A stretch of 6,461 bases of DNA, taken from the NCBI GenBank assembly GCA_005884715.1, contig VAZZ01000087.1, positions 1 through 6,461 on the forward strand. The letters run 5' to 3'. The DNA comes from Alphaproteobacteria bacterium (GTDB lineage Bacteria; Pseudomonadota; Alphaproteobacteria; Rhizobiales; Aestuariivirgaceae). A model generated the notes under the pieces. That model was not told the DNA's origin. It ran no database searches and saw nothing but the letters and a program-made list of their open reading frames with translations. Below, in pieces: positions 1 through 6,461 of this stretch. The number at the start of each line of letters is the position of its first letter. Position 1 is the first letter of the stretch. A program made the translations under genes and the position numbers.

Positions 1-114
1 GGCTCGGCCACCATCGAAGGCCGCATCGACATGGGCGAGAAGGTCATCATCAACATCAAGACCTGGGTCGACGGGCACAAGCCGCCCGACCGCGTTCTGC
101 CCTCCATGCTCTAA
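1..114 (+). CDS. D-2-hydroxyacid dehydrogenase (glyoxylate/hydroxypyruvate reductase-like), C-terminal end
   Basis: The frame is open from base 1 and stops at TAA 112-114, giving the last 37 residues of a protein that begins outside the window. The tail reads GSATIEGRIDMGEKVIINIK, then a short stretch ending in DGHKPPDRVLPSML. The GSAT-x-E-x-R-x2-MG pattern is the conserved C-terminal element of NAD(P)-dependent D-2-hydroxyacid dehydrogenases, after the catalytic His. The extended DGH-PPDRV ending is typical of alphaproteobacterial D-glycerate/glyoxylate reductase-like members. These cytoplasmic enzymes interconvert 2-oxoacids and D-2-hydroxyacids. The catalytic Arg/Glu/His and the Rossmann fold are outside the window, so substrate specificity cannot be judged. 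The next gene remnant begins 5 bases downstream on the same strand. Confidence 0.72.
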   Translation, partial: GSATIEGRIDMGEKVIINIKTWVDGHKPPDRVLPSML

Positions 115-118
115 AGCG

Positions 119-1433
<1,315 letters not shown>

Positions 1434-1434
1434 T

Positions 1435-1453
1435 CATGAGTTCCTCTCATAAG
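1435..1453. promoter_or_regulatory. LysR-type operator, copy 1 (CATGAG-N5-CTCATAAG)
   Basis: A perfect 5-bp dyad, ATGAG (1436-1440) and CTCAT (1446-1450), is separated by 5 bases. It contains the T-N11-A core (T1437, A1449) that defines LysR-type binding boxes. It lies between the divergent lysR and MFS genes and ends one base from the lysR start codon. The 5-base spacer is part of the lysR ribosome-binding site. The same dyad with the same flanks recurs at 4079-4097. Binding by the adjacent LysR protein is inferred from pattern and position, not shown. Confidence 0.72.
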
Positions 1454-1472
1454 TCCATGCGAATTCTACCAG

Positions 1473-1502
1473 CTAATCACATAGGGGCCCACTTCCTAAA
1501 TA
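1473..1502 (+). promoter_or_regulatory. Candidate promoter of the MFS/AKR operon
   Basis: CTAATCA at 1473-1479 lies about 33 bases from the centre of operator copy 1. If the box sits near -65, as is common for LysR activators, this is the -35 region. TAAATA at 1497-1502 follows with 17 bases of spacing and resembles a -10 element, putting transcription start near 1508. CTAATCA is also present at the identical distance from operator copy 2. The -35 match to the sigma-70 consensus is poor, which is usual for activator-dependent promoters. This is an inference from spacing and the shared sequence. Confidence 0.4.
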
Positions 1503-1534
1503 CCAGCCTTCCAACAATCGCCCGAAGATCGACC

Positions 1535-3915
<2,381 letters not shown>

Positions 3916-3934
3916 GAAGGAGAACAATCGATAA

Positions 3935-4020
3935 AGCCGCTCGCTGCTCGCCTTCTATGCGGGCTGGCCCAAGACAATGTCGGCCATACCTGTCGCAAAG
4001 TCAGTCTTCGAATCGCGAGG
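3935..4020 (+). pseudogene. Remnant of a carboxymuconolactone-decarboxylase-like (AhpD-fold) gene, C-terminal end
   Basis: The frame beginning at 3944 encodes LLAFYAGWPKTMSAIPVAKS and then VFESRG, with a stop (TAA 3932-3934) shortly upstream. H/LAFYAGWP followed by a Val-Ala-Lys-x-Val-Phe helix is the usual C-terminal helix pair of small carboxymuconolactone-decarboxylase-domain proteins. These often sit beside aldo-keto reductases in LysR-controlled clusters. The N-terminal part with the usual catalytic Cys/His region is absent. GAAGGAG at 3916-3922, just after the AKR stop, looks like the leftover ribosome-binding site, but no ATG follows it at the right distance. The frame continues to about 4095 with sequence that does not resemble the family. 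The assignment rests on one short conserved stretch. Confidence 0.5.
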
Positions 4021-4225
4021 GCACGCAACTCGCAAGGTGAATCCGTCGACGCGGGGCTCGGCGTGCTGCCTCCTCTTTCATGAGCCACGCTCATAAGCCC
4101 TATCGCGCAAGGACGACTAATCAAACCCGACGGTTAACCTATCTGCGGATGGAGGGGCGAATCTCTCAACGTCAGTGTCGCCCGATATTTCATCGACGTC
4201 ACCGCAGAAGGGAATGGAACGCAAC
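4021..4225 (+). other. Control region upstream of paoABC
   Basis: This gap carries operator copy 2 at 4079-4097 and the conserved CTAATCA at 4117-4123. Weak -10-like sequences follow: TAACCT at 4135-4140 or TATCTG at 4140-4145. An untranslated leader runs to the paoA start. Bases 4021-4078 show nothing recognisable and may be the eroded end of the CMD remnant. No terminator hairpin with a T-run is seen, so read-through from the MFS/AKR operon cannot be excluded. A 63-codon frame at 4080-4271 has no family features and is not called. Confidence 0.5.
4079..4097. promoter_or_regulatory. LysR-type operator, copy 2 (CATGAG-N5-CTCATAAG)
   Basis: ATGAG (4080-4084) and CTCAT (4090-4094) form the same 5-bp dyad with a 5-base spacer and T-N11-A core as the box at 1435-1453. 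The dyad can be read as 6-bp arms here (ATGAGC/GCTCAT). Aligning 1435-1479 with 4079-4123 without gaps gives 27 of 45 identical bases, concentrated in the two arms, the trailing AAG and the distal CTAATCA. The spacers match at only one of five bases, as expected if the protein contacts the arms. Its position 129-147 bases before paoA fits an activator site. That the same LysR protein binds both copies is inference. Confidence 0.68.
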
Positions 4226-4861
4226 ATGCAGAATCCCGTTGAATTCGAAATGTCCCGACGTGGTCTGTTGATCGGAGCAGCCGCTTCCGCCGCGGCGGCA
4301 GCGGCACCATCGATGGCCAACGCCCAACCTGCCGTAACTGGAGCGCCCGTCATGTCGAAAGTATCTTTCAGCGTGAACGGTGAGGCCCGCGTCCTCGAGG
4401 TAGACACGCGGACCACGCTGCTCGACGCGTTGCGCGAGCATTTGCATCTCACCGGCACCAAGAAAGGCTGCGATCATGGCCAATGCGGCGCCTGCACGGT
4501 GATCGTCGACGGGCGGCGGATCAATTCATGCCTGACACTCGCCGTGATGCATGAGGGCGACAGCATCACCACCATCGAGGGGCTTGACCTGCCACAGAGC
4601 CTGCATCCGATGCAGGCCGCATTCGTGAAGCATGACGGCTATCAGTGCGGCTACTGCACGCCGGGGCAGATCTGCTCGGCCGTCGCGGTGCTCGATGAGA
4701 TCAAAGCCGGCATTCCGAGCCATGCAAGCGCCGATCTCAATGCTCTGCCGCAAGCGACAACCGCCGAACTGCGCGAGCGGATGAGCGGCAATATCTGCCG
4801 CTGCGGCGCCTATTCCAACATTGTCGATGCGATTACCGAGGTCGCCGGGAGGAAGGCATGA
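4226..4861 (+). CDS. paoA: Periplasmic aldehyde oxidoreductase, 2Fe-2S subunit PaoA (YagT)
   Basis: This is the small iron-sulfur subunit of a molybdenum aldehyde oxidoreductase; it carries electrons from the molybdenum site to the FAD subunit. From ATG 4226 it has 211 residues. A twin-arginine signal lies at 10-33: SRRGLLIG, an alanine-rich core, and a likely cleavage site after ANA (33). The plant-ferredoxin-type cluster uses Cys82, Cys87, Cys90 and Cys102 ([12 protein letters not shown]). The second cluster uses Cys141, Cys144, Cys191 and Cys193 ([22 protein letters not shown]). All eight ligands are present. The start could instead be ATG 4214, adding four residues, or ATG 4175; 4226 has GGAA 7 bases upstream and keeps the Tat motif near the N-terminus. 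The signal peptide on this subunit carries the whole complex to the periplasm in E. coli. The stop overlaps paoB by ATGA. Confidence 0.93.
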   Translation: MQNPVEFEMSRRGLLIGAAASAAAAAAPSMANAQPAVTGAPVMSKVSFSVNGEARVLEVDTRTTLLDALREHLHLTGTKKGCDHGQCGACTVIVDGRRINSCLTLAVMHEGDSITTIEGLDLPQSLHPMQAAFVKHDGYQCGYCTPGQICSAVAVLDEIKAGIPSHASADLNALPQATTAELRERMSGNICRCGAYSNIVDAITEVAGRKA

Positions 4862-5808
4862 GATCCTTTACTTACGAACGCGCTCGTTTGCCCGGCGAGG
4901 CCGCGTCGGCCGCTTCACGCATCGAAGGCGCCAAGTTCATCGCCGGCGGCACCAACCTGCTCGACCTGATGAAGCTCGAGATCGAGACGCCGACCCATCT
5001 GATCGATGTGAACGGCCTGGCGCTCGACAAGATCGAGACGACGCCCGAAGGGGGTTTGCGCATTGGCGCTTTGGTGCGCAACACCGACCTTGCCGCCGAT
5101 CCACGGGTCAGGCGCGATTACGGGCTGCTCTCGCGGGCGCTGCTCGCGGGCGCCTCGGGCCAATTGCGCAACAAGGCGACGACGGCGGGTAATCTGCTGC
5201 AGCGCACCCGCTGCCCCTATTTCTACGATACTAACCAGCCTTGCAACAAACGCCGGCCCGGCAGCGGATGCGCCGCAATCGGCGGCTTCAGCCGCCAGCA
5301 TGCGATCCTGGGGGCAAGCCAGGCCTGTATCGCAACCCATCCGAGCGACATGGCGGTCGCCTTGCGCGCGCTCGATGCGACGGTCGAAACGGTGCGGCCG
5401 GACGGCTCGGTGCAGAGCGTCCCCATCGCCGAGTTGTATCGCCTGCCTGGCGATACGCCGCAGATCGAGACGACGCTCGTGCCCGGTGAACTCATCACGG
5501 CGGTCAAGCTGCCCAAACCGATCGGCGGCACGCATATCTACCACAAGGTCCGCGACCGCGCGTCTTACGCCTTCGCCCTGGTCTCGGTCGGCGCGATCGT
5601 CGCACCTGACGGCACCGGGCGCGTCGCGCTCGGCGGCGTGGCGCACAAGCCCTGGCGCGTCGAGGCCGCCGAGGCGGAAATGCCGCGCGGCGCCAAGGCC
5701 GTCACCGAGCAATTGCTCGCCGGCGCCAAACCGACAGATGAGAATGCATTCAAGCTGCCACTCGTCGAGCGCACGCTCAGCGCCGTGTTCGCGCAAGCAA
5801 GAGTCTGA
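4858..5808 (+). CDS. paoB: Periplasmic aldehyde oxidoreductase, FAD-binding subunit PaoB (YagS)
   Basis: This 316-residue subunit holds FAD and passes electrons to the external acceptor. It starts at ATG 4858, overlapping the paoA stop, with GGAGG at 4848-4852. FAD-binding loops of the xanthine-oxidase family are visible at 29-39 ([11 protein letters not shown]) and 106-116 ([11 protein letters not shown]). Residues 117-157 form a cysteine-rich insert: RTRCPYFYD, then [15 protein letters not shown], then Cys157 before [12 protein letters not shown]. Cys119, Cys129, Cys138 and Cys157 match the ligand set for the extra [4Fe-4S] cluster known in PaoB and absent from ordinary xanthine dehydrogenase FAD subunits. 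The C-terminal CO-dehydrogenase-flavoprotein domain follows ([19 protein letters not shown]). It lacks its own signal peptide, in keeping with export together with PaoA. Length is normal and no damage is seen. Confidence 0.93.
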   Translation: MRSFTYERARLPGEAASAASRIEGAKFIAGGTNLLDLMKLEIETPTHLIDVNGLALDKIETTPEGGLRIGALVRNTDLAADPRVRRDYGLLSRALLAGASGQLRNKATTAGNLLQRTRCPYFYDTNQPCNKRRPGSGCAAIGGFSRQHAILGASQACIATHPSDMAVALRALDATVETVRPDGSVQSVPIAELYRLPGDTPQIETTLVPGELITAVKLPKPIGGTHIYHKVRDRASYAFALVSVGAIVAPDGTGRVALGGVAHKPWRVEAAEAEMPRGAKAVTEQLLAGAKPTDENAFKLPLVERTLSAVFAQARV

Positions 5809-5811
5809 GTC

Positions 5812-6461
5812 ATGAGATTCGATACCCCCGCCACCACCAATCCGATCGACCAGCTCAAAGTCATCGGCATTCCGACCGACCGGATCGACGGTCCGCTCAA
5901 GACGACCGGCACAGCGCCCTATGCCTATGAGCGGCACGACGCGGTGCCCAAAGCAGCCTATGGCTATGTGGTCGGTTCGGCCATCGCCAAGGGACGGATC
6001 GCCTCGATCGATCTCGCCGACGCCAAGGCGGCACCAGGCGTGCTTGCCATTGTCACGGCGGACAATGCCGGCAAGCTCGACAAGGGCAATTTCAACACTG
6101 CCAAGCTGCTTGGCGGCCCGGAGATCGAGCATTATCACCAGGCCATAGCACTCGTGGTCGCTGAGACTTTCGAAGAGGCGCGCGCCGCGGCACGGTTGGT
6201 GCGCGTCGATTACGTCAAGGCCAGCGGTGCGTTCGACCTTGGGGCGGGGAAAGACTCCGCCACGCCGGCTCCCGGGTTCGGCGGCCCGGCGGACACCGCC
6301 ATCGGCAATTTCGACGGCGGCTTCGCCACGGCGCCGGTCAAGCTCGATGAGACCTACACCACGCCCGATCAAGCGCACGCGATGATGGAGCCGCATGCCT
6401 CGCTTGCCGCCTGGGAGGGAAACAAGCTGACGCTCTGGACCTCCAACCAGATGATCGACTG
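5812..6461 (+). CDS. paoC: Periplasmic aldehyde oxidoreductase, molybdenum-binding subunit PaoC (YagR), N-terminal part
   Basis: The start is ATG 5812, three bases after the paoB stop, with a weak AAGAG at 5799-5803. The frame stays open to the window edge, giving the first 216 residues of an expected roughly 730. The beginning (NPIDQLKVIGIPTDRIDGPL, KTTGTAPYAYERHD, GYVVGSAIAKGRI) matches the hammerhead domain of the xanthine-oxidase large subunit. It is followed by PGVLAIVTADN, LLGGPEIEHYHQAIALVVAE, TTPDQAH and MMEPHAS. These strongly resemble E. coli PaoC. This subunit holds the molybdopterin cytosine dinucleotide cofactor and oxidises aldehydes, preferentially aromatic ones in E. coli, to carboxylic acids. 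The catalytic Glu and the molybdenum-contact loops lie beyond the window, so activity cannot be checked. A PaoD/XdhC-like maturation gene would be expected downstream. Confidence 0.93.
   Translation, partial: MRFDTPATTNPIDQLKVIGIPTDRIDGPLKTTGTAPYAYERHDAVPKAAYGYVVGSAIAKGRIASIDLADAKAAPGVLAIVTADNAGKLDKGNFNTAKLLGGPEIEHYHQAIALVVAETFEEARAAARLVRVDYVKASGAFDLGAGKDSATPAPGFGGPADTAIGNFDGGFATAPVKLDETYTTPDQAHAMMEPHASLAAWEGNKLTLWTSNQMID

Noticed and set aside
1460..1466. GAATTC palindrome between operator and promoter as an extra regulator site
   Set aside because: A 6-base palindrome alone is not evidence, and it is not shared with the second control region.
4014..4035. Inverted repeat GCGAG...CTCGC as a possible terminator
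   Set aside because: Short arms, a 9-base loop and no T-run; chance repeats like this are common in GC-rich DNA.
4080..4271. Small plus-strand open frame of 63 codons before paoA
   Set aside because: It starts inside the operator, has no ribosome-binding site, and overlaps the paoA signal peptide in another frame.
5811..5816. CATGAG at the paoC start as a third operator
   Set aside because: The matching CTCAT arm is missing at the required 5-base spacing.
4915..6396. Long open frame of 493 codons on the minus strand
   Set aside because: It lies antisense to clear paoB and paoC, is rich in Arg/Gly/Asp as expected of a GC-rich antisense shadow, and shows no family motif.

Overview
The window is GC-rich DNA with tightly packed genes and alphaproteobacterial-looking proteins. 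The reading frames suggest Hyphomicrobiales (a Bosea/Bradyrhizobium-like relative), but that placement rests on protein flavour only. No RNA genes, insertion sequences, CRISPR arrays or integrase genes are visible.

Layout from left to right: (1) bases 1-114 are the 3' end of a D-2-hydroxyacid dehydrogenase. (2) 119-538 is a decayed LysE/RhtB-family exporter gene with a frameshift and a missing central part. (3) 545-1433, minus strand, is a LysR-type regulator with a frameshift in its effector domain. (4) 1434-1534 is a divergent control region holding a clear LysR-type operator. (5) 1535-2971 is an intact DHA2-type (14-TM) MFS efflux transporter. (6) 2988-3915 is an aldo-keto reductase broken by a 1-base deletion and a second, larger deletion near the C-terminus. 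(7) About 3935-4020 is a remnant that looks like the C-terminal end of a carboxymuconolactone-decarboxylase-like gene. (8) 4021-4225 is a control region with a second copy of the same operator. (9) 4226 to the window end is an intact paoABC (yagTSR) operon, with paoC cut by the window edge. It encodes a Tat-exported, periplasmic molybdenum aldehyde oxidoreductase made of a 2Fe-2S subunit, an FAD/4Fe-4S subunit and a molybdopterin subunit.

The most interesting signal is a pair of matching operators. CATGAG-N5-CTCATAAG occurs just upstream of the lysR/MFS pair (1435-1453) and upstream of paoABC (4079-4097). It has the T-N11-A dyad expected of LysR regulators, and the two copies also share CTAATCA at exactly the same distance downstream. 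This suggests that one LysR regulator controls, or once controlled, both the efflux/reductase operon and the aldehyde oxidase operon, as an aldehyde or electrophile response module.

The second theme is decay. Four neighbouring genes (lysE, lysR, AKR, CMD) are broken, while the MFS gene, both operators and paoABC look intact. The part-gene losses in lysE, AKR and CMD are hard to explain as simple base-calling errors, although the lysR and first AKR frameshifts could be.
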